Origin: Thiobacillus sp.
Lineage (GTDB): Bacteria > Pseudomonadota > Gammaproteobacteria > Burkholderiales > Thiobacillaceae
Reading direction: 5' to 3'
DNA: 49,365 nt
Assembly (NCBI GenBank): GCA_019459325.1
Contig: JAIBFA010000024.1
Coordinates: forward strand, 1-49,365
Shown: in pieces, positions 34,230 through 42,788 of the stretch
Layout: every line of letters starts with the position of its first letter
How positions within the stretch are numbered: position 1 is the stretch's first letter
The notes under the pieces: model-generated
Databases searched by the model: none
Told to the model about the DNA's origin: nothing
The model's input: only the letters and a program-made list of their open reading frames with translations
Made by a program: the position numbers and the translations under genes

Positions 34230-34666
34230 TCGCACACAAGATCCCCGTCTCGGTGCTGGTCGTCATCTACACGGCGGACGGCCAGGTTCTGCTGATGGAG
34301 CGTGCCGATGCGCCCGGCTTCTGGCAGTCGGTCACCGGCTCGCAGGATGCCGGTGAAACGCTTGAGCAGACCGCGATCCGCGAAGTGCGCGAGGAAACCG
34401 GTCTTGACGCCGGCGCGTTCGAGCTGACTCACTGGGACATCGAAAACCGCTACGAGATCTACGAGCGCTGGCGCCACCGCTATGCGCCGGGCGTCAGCCA
34501 CAACACCGAGCATGTATTCGGCCTGAAATTGCCCACAGCGCTGCCGGTCACATGCGCGCCGCGCGAGCATCTGCGCTATGAGTGGCTGCCGTGGGAAACG
34601 GCTGCGGAACGCTGCTTTTCGCCCAGCAATGCCGCGGCCATCCGTCTGCTGCGGACGCGCTTATAA
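34226..34666 (+). CDS. nudB: Dihydroneopterin triphosphate diphosphatase (Nudix)
   Basis: 146 residues from a TTG at 34226 overlapping the previous stop (TTGA). A complete Nudix box spans G38-L60: G-X5-E44-X7-R52-E53-V-X-E56-E57-X-G59-L60. The KIPVSVLVVIYT start and the WDIENRYEIYERWRHRYAPGV region match NudB, which removes pyrophosphate from dihydroneopterin triphosphate in folate synthesis. aspS-nudB proximity is known in proteobacteria, including E. coli, and the ybhP-like gene follows. Confidence 0.87.
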   Translation: MIAHKIPVSVLVVIYTADGQVLLMERADAPGFWQSVTGSQDAGETLEQTAIREVREETGLDAGAFELTHWDIENRYEIYERWRHRYAPGVSHNTEHVFGLKLPTALPVTCAPREHLRYEWLPWETAAERCFSPSNAAAIRLLRTRL

Positions 34667-34674
34667 TCTGTACC

Positions 34675-35427
34675 ATGACCTCCCCGCTCCATATCGCCAG
34701 CTACAACATCCACAAGGGCCTGTCGCAATTCAACCGGCGGCTGACCGTGCACGAGCTGCGCGACCGCCTCGGCACCTTGGGGACCGATATCGTCTTTCTG
34801 CAGGAAGTGCAGGGCAGCCACGGCCTGCGCGCCAGCCGTTTTCAGCATTGGCCGGGCCGGCCACAAACCGAGTTCCTGGCGGGCCACATCTACACCGACT
34901 TTGCCTATGGCAAGAACTGCGTCTACGACACCGGCCACCACGGCAATGCCATCCTGTCGCGCTACAAGATCCTGTCGTGGGAAAACGAGGACATTTCCTC
35001 CCACGCCTACGAAAGCCGCGGCATGCTCCACTGCGAAATCGAGGTGCCGGGTATGGCCACGCCGGTGCACTGCATCAACGTGCATCTGGCGCTGAACGAG
35101 GGTGGGCGCAAGCGCCAGATGGCGATGATCGCGGCGCGGGTGCGCAAGATGGTGCCGGACGGCGCGCCGCTGATCCTGGCCGGCGACTTCAACGACTGGC
35201 GGATGCGCGTCGGCCGCTATTTCGAGGATGAACTGGGGTTGGTCGAAGTGTTCGAGGCGCATCACGGCAAATCGGCGCGCAGCTACCCGTCCGTCCTCCC
35301 CATGTTCCAGCTCGACCGCATCTACGTGCGGCGCTTCAGCATCGAGTCCGCGCACGTCCACACCGGCAATGCCTGGCACCGCATTTCCGACCACGCCGCG
35401 CTTAGCGCCAAGCTCAGCCCGACCTGA
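34675..35427 (+). CDS. ybhP: Endonuclease/exonuclease/phosphatase-fold protein, YbhP-like
   Basis: 250 residues. EEP fold motifs: ASYNIHKG with the metal-binding Asn, FLQEVQ with the catalytic Glu, LAGDFNDW with the Asp-Asn pair and ISDHAALSA with the terminal Asp-His. In E. coli the homolog ybhP is next to ybhO (clsB), the same pairing as here. The substrate is unknown. A perfect TATAAT at 34662-34667 ends 7 bases before the ATG, so a leaderless transcript is conceivable. The stop overlaps the clsB start (TGATG). An earlier in-frame start at 34582 would overlap nudB and is rejected. Confidence 0.85.
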   Translation: MTSPLHIASYNIHKGLSQFNRRLTVHELRDRLGTLGTDIVFLQEVQGSHGLRASRFQHWPGRPQTEFLAGHIYTDFAYGKNCVYDTGHHGNAILSRYKILSWENEDISSHAYESRGMLHCEIEVPGMATPVHCINVHLALNEGGRKRQMAMIAARVRKMVPDGAPLILAGDFNDWRMRVGRYFEDELGLVEVFEAHHGKSARSYPSVLPMFQLDRIYVRRFSIESAHVHTGNAWHRISDHAALSAKLSPT

Positions 35428-36623
35428 TGGCTGCGCGCAAACGCTGGCGCACATTCTTCTTTAGTGGTGTCGAACCGGTTTCCGGAAACCGGCTGCGGCT
35501 GCTGCAAAACGGCGCCGAATTCTTCCCCGCCCTGATTGCCGCCATCGACGCTGCGCGCACCGAAGTCCACCTCGAAACCTACATATTCAACGCCGACCCC
35601 AGCGCCAACGCCGTGCGCGATGCCCTGATGCACGCCGCGGCGCGCGGCGTGCAGGTGCGGCTGCTGATCGATGGCGTCGGTTCGCGCGAACTACCCGCCG
35701 ACTGGCTGGAAGAAGTGAAAACGGCGGGTGTCAGCGTGCTGGCCTATCGCCCCCTGGCCGGCCGGGGCTGGCGCTCCAATCCCAAGAGTCTGCGGCGCTT
35801 GCACCGCAAGCTGGCGGTGATCGATGCGCGTATTGCGATCGTGGGCGGCATGAATCTCATGGACGATTTCGAGCCGGTGCGCTTCGACGCGCCCAGGCTC
35901 GATTTCAGCGTCGAAGTGCAGGGGCCGCTGCTTGCCGGTATTCATCAAGCCGTGCGCCGCCTGTGGCGGCTGGTGGCCTTGACGCAGCTGCAGCCAGACA
36001 GGCGCAAGGCGATGATCGAGCCGTCCTGGCCGACCGATGGACACGTGCGTGCTGCCTTTGTGGTGCGTGACAATTTCGCCCACCGTCGTGACATCGAACG
36101 TGGTTACCTCACCGCGCTGGCGCTGGCGCGCAAGGAAATCATTCTCGCCAGCGCCTATTTCCTGCCCGGTCGCCGGTTTCGCAAGTTGCTTAAAAAAGCC
36201 GCCGCGCGCGGCGTGCAGGTGCAGCTGCTGGTGCAGGGCCATACCGACCACCCTTTTTTTCAGGCTGCCGCGCGCGCCCTGTATCGCGACCTGCTCGCAG
36301 CCGGCGTGAAAATCCACGAATATCAGGCGAGCGAGCTGCATGCCAAGGTGGCGGTGGTCGACGGCCACTGGGCCACCGTGGGCTCCAGCAACATCGACCC
36401 GTTCAGTCTGCTGCTCGCGCGCGAGGCGAATATCGTGGTCGACGACGCGGCGTTTGCGCACGACCTGCAGCTCCGCCTGCACCAGGCCATCACTACTCAG
36501 TCCAACCCGCTCGATCCTGCCGACTGGCAGCGCCGCCCCTGGCCGCAGCGCATGCTGTCGTGGCTGGCGTATGGCGGCGTGCGCGTGATGGTGGGGCTGG
36601 CCGGCGCAGGGCGCTGGGTTTGA
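35427..36623 (+). CDS. clsB: Cardiolipin synthase B
   Basis: 398 residues with two phospholipase-D HKD motifs: LHRKLAVIDARIAIVGG near residue 129 and LHAKVAVVDGHWATVGSSN near 303. This class joins two phosphatidylglycerols, or works with other phospholipid donors, to make cardiolipin. There is no N-terminal transmembrane pair, which separates ClsB from ClsA. Coupled to the ybhP-like gene by a one-base overlap. It ends convergent with ypfJ. Confidence 0.9.
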   Translation: MAARKRWRTFFFSGVEPVSGNRLRLLQNGAEFFPALIAAIDAARTEVHLETYIFNADPSANAVRDALMHAAARGVQVRLLIDGVGSRELPADWLEEVKTAGVSVLAYRPLAGRGWRSNPKSLRRLHRKLAVIDARIAIVGGMNLMDDFEPVRFDAPRLDFSVEVQGPLLAGIHQAVRRLWRLVALTQLQPDRRKAMIEPSWPTDGHVRAAFVVRDNFAHRRDIERGYLTALALARKEIILASAYFLPGRRFRKLLKKAAARGVQVQLLVQGHTDHPFFQAAARALYRDLLAAGVKIHEYQASELHAKVAVVDGHWATVGSSNIDPFSLLLAREANIVVDDAAFAHDLQLRLHQAITTQSNPLDPADWQRRPWPQRMLSWLAYGGVRVMVGLAGAGRWV

Positions 36624-36693
36624 GATTCAAGAGGGGGCTCGGCCGGGCCGGCGTCGGCGCCAGCACGGATGAGCGTGGCAAAGCGGGCCCGCT

Positions 36694-37548
36694 TTACAGG
36701 CGCGCCGCCTTGAAGGTGTCGCATTGCCCCGGGTCGCCGCTTTGCATGCCCGTGTTGAACCAGCGCATCCGCTGTTCCGACGAGCCGTGGGTGAAGGATT
36801 CCGGCACCACATAGCCGCGCGTCTGTTTCTGCAGACGGTCATCGCCCACCCCCGCTGCAGCGGCGAGCGCTTCCTCAGTGTCGCCCGGTTCCAGGATATT
36901 TCGCGCCTTGTTGGCGTGATGTGCCCAGACCCCGGCAAAGCAGTCGGCCTGCAGCTCCATCTTCACCTGCATGGCGTTGCCCTCGGCCTCGCCGGCGCGC
37001 TGGCGCACCGCGTGAACCTTGTCCGATATGCCCAGCAGCGTCTGCACATGGTGGCCGACCTCGTGCGCCACCACGTAGGCCTGCGCAAAATCGCCGGGCG
37101 CGTCGTGGCGCTGCGCCAGATCGTTGAAGAAACTCATGTCCAGATACAGTTTGTGGTCGGCCGGGCAGTAGAACGGCCCCACCGCCGCCTCGGCGAAGCC
37201 GCACGCCGACTCCACCGCGCCGGAAAACAGCACCAGCTTCGGCTGCTGATAGCGCTGGCCCGAACCCCGGAACAGCGCGCCCCACACGTCTTCCGTATCC
37301 GCCAGCACCACCGACATGAATTCCTTCAGTCGCTCCTCCTCCGGGCTGAACACGACCGGCTGCTCCTGCTGCGCCGGCGCCACATTGCCCGCCTGATTCA
37401 GCACCACCGAGGGATCCACCCCAAAATACATCGCCACCAGCGCCAGGATAATGGCACCGATGCCGCCGCCTGCCAGGCCCTTGCCACTCACCCGCATCCC
37501 GCGCCGGTCCTCGATGTTGTCGCTGCGTCGTCCGCGTTCCCAGCGCAT
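36694..37548 (-). CDS. ypfJ: Neutral zinc metallopeptidase, YpfJ family
   Basis: 284 residues from ATG 37548, with GGAGACGCCC as SD. One transmembrane helix (about 24-44) anchors a periplasmic domain. The metal site H162-E163-V-G-H166 (AHEVGHH) is followed by the family-typical MELQADCFAGVWAH, which provides the third ligand, and by SSEQRMRWFNTGMQSGD near the end. Four cysteines (CGF, YCPA, ADCF, QCDTF) may form disulfides. Its biological substrate is unknown. A 16-bp palindrome (AAAGCGGG/CCCGCTTT, 36680-36695) overlaps the stop codon. Confidence 0.9.
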   Translation of the reverse strand: MRWERGRRSDNIEDRRGMRVSGKGLAGGGIGAIILALVAMYFGVDPSVVLNQAGNVAPAQQEQPVVFSPEEERLKEFMSVVLADTEDVWGALFRGSGQRYQQPKLVLFSGAVESACGFAEAAVGPFYCPADHKLYLDMSFFNDLAQRHDAPGDFAQAYVVAHEVGHHVQTLLGISDKVHAVRQRAGEAEGNAMQVKMELQADCFAGVWAHHANKARNILEPGDTEEALAAAAGVGDDRLQKQTRGYVVPESFTHGSSEQRMRWFNTGMQSGDPGQCDTFKAARL

Positions 37549-37865
37549 GGGCGTCTCCTTGTGAACAAATGAACAGGAAAGATAATGGGATTGTAGCGAT
37601 GGCGGGCCTTGGCAGGGCTGGCCCATGCGGTCGTTCGCTAGGCGCAGGGGAGTGTGTCTGGGCCTGTGCCCGCCCCATTCGTTGCGCGGGTGCAACAAAA
37701 CAACACTTTCTTGCCCGAGTGACTAAAAAAACAACAGCGTTTGCTTGTCCGGTCATCCTGAGTCTGGATAATCGACTGCGTCCAACAAGCACATATCCGT
37801 GTGGGACAGCTCTGCAGAGCTTTTAACCATAACTGGTTTTATTTTTACTTTCTTAGGAGAAAGCA
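37549..37865. other. 317-bp intergenic region between ypfJ and the porin gene
   Basis: No gene is seen. The left part holds the ypfJ SD. At the right are a candidate porin promoter, TTGTCC (37746-37751), 16 bp, GATAAT (37768-37773), and a leader of about 90 nt with two hairpins: AGCTCT/AGAGCT at 37808-37821 followed by TTTT, and AACCA/TGGTT at 37825-37838 followed by TTATTTTT. The porin SD TTAGGAGA is strong and unpaired. Confidence 0.55.
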
Positions 37866-38909
37866 ATGAAAAAATCCCTGATCGCCCTGGCTGTTGCCGG
37901 CGTCGTTTCGGCTCCCGCTTTTGCGGCCACCAGCAACGTCGACATCTACGGCAAGCTGCACGTGTCCGTGTCCATGTTCGACGACCATGACGATACCGCT
38001 TACAACGACGTGCAGATTTCCTCCAACGCCAGCCGTATCGGCTTCAAGGGTGCAGAAGACCTGGGTGGCGGCCTGTCCGCCATTTGGCAGATCGAGTCCG
38101 GCGTCAATCTGGACGAGCAGAACGGTGGCAACGCCAACCGCAACAGCTTCGTCGGCCTGAAGGGCGGCTTCGGTACCGTGCTGATCGGTAACCACGACAC
38201 CCCGCTGAAACTGGTCGGCCGCGCTGTCGATCTGTTCGGCGATACCATGGCTGACTCGCGCAACGTGATGAGCGGCGGTTCCGACACACGTGCCAAGAAC
38301 GTGGTGGCTTACATGTCCCCCAACTTCACCGGCCTGAGCTTCGCTGCGGCTTATTCGACCGACCTGAGCGTCAGCGCCCCCAGCGCCAACGCCGGTGACG
38401 CCGCCGATGCGAGCGTCTACAACCTGAACGCCACCTACACCAACGGCCCCCTGTTCCTGGGCTTGGGCTACGGTGACGGCGACGGCCACGAGGCGCTGGG
38501 TCTGGGCAAGCACATGCGTGCTGCTGCTGGCTTCACTTTCGGCAACTTCAAGGTCGTGGGTCAGTATGACAAGCTGGATGATGACGCTGTCGGTGCTGGT
38601 CAGGAAGGCGACTTCGACGCCTGGATGCTGGGCGCTGCCTACACCATGGGCAACGTGGTCCTGAAGGCCAACTACATGGACGGCACATACGACGGCGACG
38701 CCGTTGATGCCGGTTATGACGTCCAGCAGTGGACCGTTGGCGCCGACTACAACCTGTCCAAGCGCACTTCCGTCTACGCCCTGTATGCTAAAGGCGAGAA
38801 CGTCACCATGGGCGCAGGTGCCGGTAGCTCTGACCAGATTTCTGGCTTTGCTCTGACTGGCGATGAAGACATCTCCGTCATCTCGCTGGGCGTTGTCCAC
38901 ACCTTCTAA
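37866..38909 (+). CDS. Trimeric outer-membrane porin (Gram-negative porin, Omp32/PorB type)
   Basis: 347 residues. Signal peptide MKKSLIALAVAGVVSAPAFA, then the typical first strand SNVDIYGKLHVSVSMFD, SRIGFKGAEDLGGGLSAIWQIE and SFVGLKGGFGTVLIGNHDTP, with an end at HTF; the final Phe is the BAM signal. The constriction-loop region (about residues 100-135) follows VDLFGDTMADSRN. Acidic residues are frequent (DDHDD, DGDGH, DDDAVGAGQEGDFD), which hints at cation preference. The strong SD, long leader and strong terminator fit an abundant protein. Confidence 0.93.
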   Translation: MKKSLIALAVAGVVSAPAFAATSNVDIYGKLHVSVSMFDDHDDTAYNDVQISSNASRIGFKGAEDLGGGLSAIWQIESGVNLDEQNGGNANRNSFVGLKGGFGTVLIGNHDTPLKLVGRAVDLFGDTMADSRNVMSGGSDTRAKNVVAYMSPNFTGLSFAAAYSTDLSVSAPSANAGDAADASVYNLNATYTNGPLFLGLGYGDGDGHEALGLGKHMRAAAGFTFGNFKVVGQYDKLDDDAVGAGQEGDFDAWMLGAAYTMGNVVLKANYMDGTYDGDAVDAGYDVQQWTVGADYNLSKRTSVYALYAKGENVTMGAGAGSSDQISGFALTGDEDISVISLGVVHTF

Positions 38910-38947
38910 TTCAACGCCGGGGCAACCCGGTTTGAATGACGAAGTTG

Positions 38948-38978
38948 AAACGGGCTCCTTAGGGAGCCCGTTTTTTTT
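38948..38978 (+). terminator. Intrinsic terminator after the porin gene
   Basis: AACGGGCTCC (38949-38958), loop TTAG, GGAGCCCGTT (38963-38972) and a run of eight T. Strong. Confidence 0.93.
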
Positions 38979-39076
38979 GGTTCTTTGCTGGCGGGTTACA
39001 ATCCTGGCCTGCCTGCCAAAATGGTGGGTTATCAAGCTGTACGCGCTATAGCATTTGGGATGGAAGATTTTTAGTC

Positions 39077-40702
39077 ATGGGTGTGTTGGATAACTGGACG
39101 AAGCAGGCAGTCGCCTTGCACCGGGCAGGGAACTATCTGGGGGCGGCCAAATGCTACCGGTCCGCGCTGGACAGCAACCAGAATGATGCCCAGTCGCGCC
39201 TTGGTTTCGCCAAGGCCTATGTGGACTATGTGATGAGCCGGAAGCAGCCCGGCTTGGGTTTTACGATCGATGCTGTGCCGCCGGAATTGAGTGGGTATCT
39301 GGACGCCGCACTCATCGAAGTGCAGACATTGCTGCGTGCCCACCCATCACTGGCACCGGCCTGGGGATTGCTCGGCGACATTCGTCTCAACCGCCGTGAA
39401 CTGCAGGAGGCCATACAGGCCTACCGCAAGGCCGTGAAGCTCGATGCGCCGAATGCGGGTTACAAATACAACCTGGGTTGGGCACTCTACGAGCAGAAGC
39501 AATATGCCGAGGCGGCGGAGTTCTTCGCCAAAGTGGTCGCCCTGAATCCGAAGAGCCCGATGGGTTGGCATATGTTGGCCCAGGCGAAAATACAGGCGGG
39601 GGAGTGGGAGACGGCAATACCCGCCTATGAGCGGGCCATCAGTCTTGCACCAGATCTGATGGAAAGTTACGGTGCGCTAGCGCGTACTCACAGGCTTCAG
39701 GGTGATTATCAGGCCTCAAATCGCGTGCTGGAGGCTGCAATCATGCGGCGGCGCGACATGAAGGACTTCAACTTTATCATGGCCACCAACCTCCTGACGC
39801 TTAAAGTCTGGGCACCCGCATGGCGCCATTACGTCTGCCGCCATTCCACGCCGCGCGAGGTTATGGCCCCGGAGGATTTTTGTTTCGAGACGGACGGTCG
39901 GCGCCTGGTGATGCGATTTGACCAAGGCTTGGGTGACGAACTCTTCTTCCTGCGGTTCTTGCCCCGGTTAAGGGAGATGGGAGCCGAAGTCGTATATCAG
40001 ACGCACCGCAAGCTTTACCCTCTGCTCAAAGGCAATCCTTTGTTTGCCGATGTGCAAATTGCCGACGTGATGGAGGGCACAGATTTCGATCTGCTGGTTG
40101 GTGATCTCCCCCTGGTGACGCAGATGCGCAAAGACGAGGACATCCCGCCGGCATTCAGGCTGGAAGTCGATGCCTCGCGCCTCGCCACCCTGCGTGCCAA
40201 ACTCGCCGAGTTCGGGCCGGCACCTTACATGGGGCTGACTTGGCAGGCGGGCCGGCCGGACACAGTGAAGGCTCTGTTCAAGGAGGTACCGCCACATGAA
40301 TTGGGACGCGCTCTGTCGGGATTTCCAGGCACTTTTGTCATGCTGCAGCGCAATCCTTCGGAGGCGGATGTGGAGGCCATGGAAGCCAGCTTGGGGCGTC
40401 CAATGCTGGACATGAGCAAGCTGAACGACGATTTGCAGGATATGCTCGCGCTGCTAAGTTTGCTCGATGAATATGTCGGCGTGTCCAACACCAACATGCA
40501 TCTGAGCGAGGGAATAGACAAAACCGCCAGGGTGCTGGTGCCCAATCCACCTGAATGGCGTTGGCTGGACAAGGGCGATGAGAGTCCATGGTTCCCCGGC
40601 TTCAAGGTGTATCGTCAGTTGCGGGACATGAGTTGGGACGACGCATTAGGCGCGCTGACGCGAGATCTGCAAGACAAATATGGCCGTCAGGAGAAGCAGT
40701 AG
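39077..40702 (+). CDS. TPR protein with a GT9-like C-terminal domain
   Basis: 541 residues, soluble, no signal peptide. Residues about 5-40 and 92-225 hold TPR units (e.g. AWGLLGDIRLNRRELQEAIQAYRKAVKLDAP, in pieces). From about 265 the protein resembles the heptosyltransferase-like domain that often follows TPRs: VMRFDQGLGDELFFLRFLPRL with GLGD at 284-287, GLTWQAG near 390, VMLQRN, and a NTNMHLSEGI segment where homologs have the conserved DTAxAHL-type motif. The likely role is sugar transfer to a protein or glycan, inferred only from the fold. It overlaps the next glycosyltransferase by one base. Confidence 0.72.
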   Translation: MGVLDNWTKQAVALHRAGNYLGAAKCYRSALDSNQNDAQSRLGFAKAYVDYVMSRKQPGLGFTIDAVPPELSGYLDAALIEVQTLLRAHPSLAPAWGLLGDIRLNRRELQEAIQAYRKAVKLDAPNAGYKYNLGWALYEQKQYAEAAEFFAKVVALNPKSPMGWHMLAQAKIQAGEWETAIPAYERAISLAPDLMESYGALARTHRLQGDYQASNRVLEAAIMRRRDMKDFNFIMATNLLTLKVWAPAWRHYVCRHSTPREVMAPEDFCFETDGRRLVMRFDQGLGDELFFLRFLPRLREMGAEVVYQTHRKLYPLLKGNPLFADVQIADVMEGTDFDLLVGDLPLVTQMRKDEDIPPAFRLEVDASRLATLRAKLAEFGPAPYMGLTWQAGRPDTVKALFKEVPPHELGRALSGFPGTFVMLQRNPSEADVEAMEASLGRPMLDMSKLNDDLQDMLALLSLLDEYVGVSNTNMHLSEGIDKTARVLVPNPPEWRWLDKGDESPWFPGFKVYRQLRDMSWDDALGALTRDLQDKYGRQEKQ

Positions 40703-41388
40703 TGATCCGCGTTTTTATCGGTTACGACACCAAACTGCCGGTACTTTTCAATGTGCTGCAGCACAGCATTGTCACGCGTTCGAGCGAGCCGGTGGCGATT
40801 ACCCCCATCGTTTTGCCGCAGGTGTGCACCATTCATGATCGCGAGCGACATCCCTTGGCATCGACCGAGTTTTCCTTCACTCGCTTTCTGACGCCGTATC
40901 TGTCCAATTACGAAGGCTGGTCGATCTTCATGGATAACGACATGATCGCGCTCGACGACATCGCCAAGTTCTGGGCCTTGCGTGACGACGCCTATGCCGT
41001 GATGGTGGTGAAGCACAACCACCAGCCTCAGGAAGAGGTGAAATTCCTCGACCGAGTGCAGACCAAATATGAGAAAAAGAACTGGTCCAGCGTCATTCTG
41101 TTCAACAATGCCCGCTGCAGGGCGCTGACGCCGAAATACGTGAATACCGCCAGTGGCCTGGAACTGCACCAGTTCAAGTGGCTCGGCAACGACGATCTGA
41201 TCGGCAGCCTGCCGCATCGCTGGAACCACCTGGTCGGCTATGACGAACCGAGTGCGGATGTGTCATTGGTGCATTACACGCTGGGCGGGCCCTACTTCAA
41301 GGAAAACGAGGACTGCGAGCACGCCGACGCCTGGCGTAAGGAGCGCGACCACATGCTTTATTGTGCGCAACGCGGCGAGACCGCTTGA
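40702..41388 (+). CDS. GT8-like glycosyltransferase
   Basis: 228 residues from a GTG at 40702 that shares its G with the TAG of the upstream gene; AGGAG lies 8 bases before. IRVFIGYD begins a GT-A fold; the metal-binding DXD is D78-N79-D80 (FMDNDMIAL); VILFNNARC and a late HYTLGG are typical of GT8-like enzymes. No signal peptide, so cytoplasmic and nucleotide-sugar dependent. The tight overlap with the TPR/GT9-like gene suggests one pathway, for example glycosylation of a surface protein or polymer. Acceptor and sugar unknown. Confidence 0.75.
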   Translation: MIRVFIGYDTKLPVLFNVLQHSIVTRSSEPVAITPIVLPQVCTIHDRERHPLASTEFSFTRFLTPYLSNYEGWSIFMDNDMIALDDIAKFWALRDDAYAVMVVKHNHQPQEEVKFLDRVQTKYEKKNWSSVILFNNARCRALTPKYVNTASGLELHQFKWLGNDDLIGSLPHRWNHLVGYDEPSADVSLVHYTLGGPYFKENEDCEHADAWRKERDHMLYCAQRGETA

Positions 41389-41484
41389 GTCTCTAAAAGT
41401 GAATTATGAAATGTAGGGTAAGGCACGCATACGCCGCCTGAATAAGTAGAAACGGGCTCAGTCGGGAGTTCATTATTTTTCCTG

Positions 41485-41901
41485 TCAGTCTTCCTTTACC
41501 TCGAAGTCGTGCGTGATCTCGGCCACTTTGCCGAGCATGATCGAGGCCGAGCAGTATTTCTCGGCCGACAGGTGCACCGCCTGTTCGACGCGCTTGGGGT
41601 CGAGCCCCTTGCCGGTGACGGTGAAGTGGACGTGGATGCGGGTGAAGACCTTGGGGTCGCCGTCGGCGCGCTCGGCCGAGAGGTCGGCGATGCAGTCGGT
41701 GACGTGCTGGCGGCCTTTGCGCAGGATGTGGACGATGTCGAAGGCGGAGCAGCCGCCCAGACCGAGCAGCAACATTTCCATCGGGCGCACGCCGAGATTC
41801 TTGCCGCCGGATTCGGGCGCGCCGTCCATGACGACGCTGTGGCCGGATTCGCTCTGGCCGACGAAGCTGACGCCTTCGATGAGTTTGACGCGGGCTTTCA
41901 T
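41485..41901 (-). CDS. yhfA: OsmC-family protein, YhfA subgroup
   Basis: 138 residues. The start (MKARVKLIEGVSFVG), GHSVVMDG and RPMEMLLLGLGGCSAFDIVHIL match E. coli YhfA. The two redox cysteines are C51 (GGCSA) and C117 (KYCSAS). OsmC-like proteins reduce organic hydroperoxides, but YhfA itself has no firm function. It starts 9 bp after the elyC-like gene on the same strand, so they are likely co-transcribed. Confidence 0.88.
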   Translation of the reverse strand: MKARVKLIEGVSFVGQSESGHSVVMDGAPESGGKNLGVRPMEMLLLGLGGCSAFDIVHILRKGRQHVTDCIADLSAERADGDPKVFTRIHVHFTVTGKGLDPKRVEQAVHLSAEKYCSASIMLGKVAEITHDFEVKED

Positions 41902-41910
41902 GGAATTCCT

Positions 41911-42672
41911 TCAGGCAAAAATCGAGCGGAGTTTGTACCACAAAATTCCCAGCCACTCATGCAGGGCAAAGGTGCTGTCGCGCAGCCCGGCGGGAGTGGG
42001 CAATACGTCGAGGATGGAGTCGAGGCGGGTGCTGGAAAACTGGATGCCGGCAGGGATGACGTCGAGTCCCTGCGCTTCGAACAGGGGGACGGCGCGGCGC
42101 AGGTGCCAGGCGTGGGTGACCAGCACGATGCGCTCGACGCCGGCCTGCTTGAGGGGCGCTGCGGACAGGCGTGCGTTGTCCCAGGTGGTGAGTGAGGCGT
42201 CTTCGACCCAGCGGGTGGAAAGGCCGTATTCGGTGTGGAGGACGTGCTGCATGATGCGGCCTTCGGCGAGTTGGCCGCCGCCGGGCTTGCCGCCGGTGGC
42301 CAGGATCGGCAGCCCGCTGGCGCGATGGAGGAAGGCGGCATAGCGCAGGCGTTCCAGGCTGATGCCATTGAGGGTGTCGCTGCCGTATTCGGCCGAGTCC
42401 ACCCGCCGGCCGCCGCCGAGGACCACGATGGCGTGCGCGGTCTGCAGTGAATCAGGGCTGACCGGCGCGCTGATTTCCAGGGTTTTCAGCAGCAGGCCGC
42501 CGACCCAGGGGGTGGACAGGGCGTACAGGGCGGTGGTGGAAAGCAGGATCAGCGACATGGACAGGCGGGGGCGGCGACGGAGAAAGATGAGCCCGGCGGC
42601 CAGTAGAAACACCAGTATAAGCGGCGGCAACAGGGCGGCGGCGACAAGATTGGTGGCAAGCCAGGCGTTCAT
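41911..42672 (-). CDS. DUF218 / ElyC-like membrane protein
   Basis: 253 residues. Two N-terminal membrane helices (about residues 8-31 and 37-58) precede a periplasmic DUF218 domain: AHAIVVLGGGRRVDS, SLERLRYAAFLHRASGLPIL, TGGKPGGG, WVEDASLTTWDNA and VLVTHAWHLRRAVPLFEAQG. E. coli ElyC, a close match in layout and length, affects undecaprenyl-phosphate recycling and peptidoglycan synthesis in the cold. Divergent from rplM with about 116 bp between starts. Confidence 0.85.
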   Translation of the reverse strand: MNAWLATNLVAAALLPPLILVFLLAAGLIFLRRRPRLSMSLILLSTTALYALSTPWVGGLLLKTLEISAPVSPDSLQTAHAIVVLGGGRRVDSAEYGSDTLNGISLERLRYAAFLHRASGLPILATGGKPGGGQLAEGRIMQHVLHTEYGLSTRWVEDASLTTWDNARLSAAPLKQAGVERIVLVTHAWHLRRAVPLFEAQGLDVIPAGIQFSSTRLDSILDVLPTPAGLRDSTFALHEWLGILWYKLRSIFA

Positions 42673-42718
42673 GGCGAGGATTGTATGCCAGCATGACGGA
42701 TCTGTTCGCAGACAGTGT

Positions 42719-42748
42719 TTGACTTTGTTCCGGGTGCGCAGTTAAAAT
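42719..42748 (+). promoter_or_regulatory. Promoter candidate of rplM-rpsI
   Basis: TTGACT (42719-42724, 5/6), an 18-bp spacer and TAAAAT (42743-42748, 5/6). It predicts a start about 35 nt before the rplM ATG. Confidence 0.7.
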
Positions 42749-42768
42749 GCCCGGCTTTCCGAGATTGT

Positions 42769-42782
42769 CCTCTGTGCAGAGG
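42769..42782 (+). promoter_or_regulatory. Hairpin masking the rplM ribosome binding site
   Basis: CCTCT (42769-42773), loop GTGC, AGAGG (42778-42782). The AGAGG arm is the only SD-like sequence before ATG 42789 (6 bases). This would suit feedback by L13, which is known to repress its own operon in E. coli. Confidence 0.5.
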
Positions 42783-42788
42783 TGGGTC

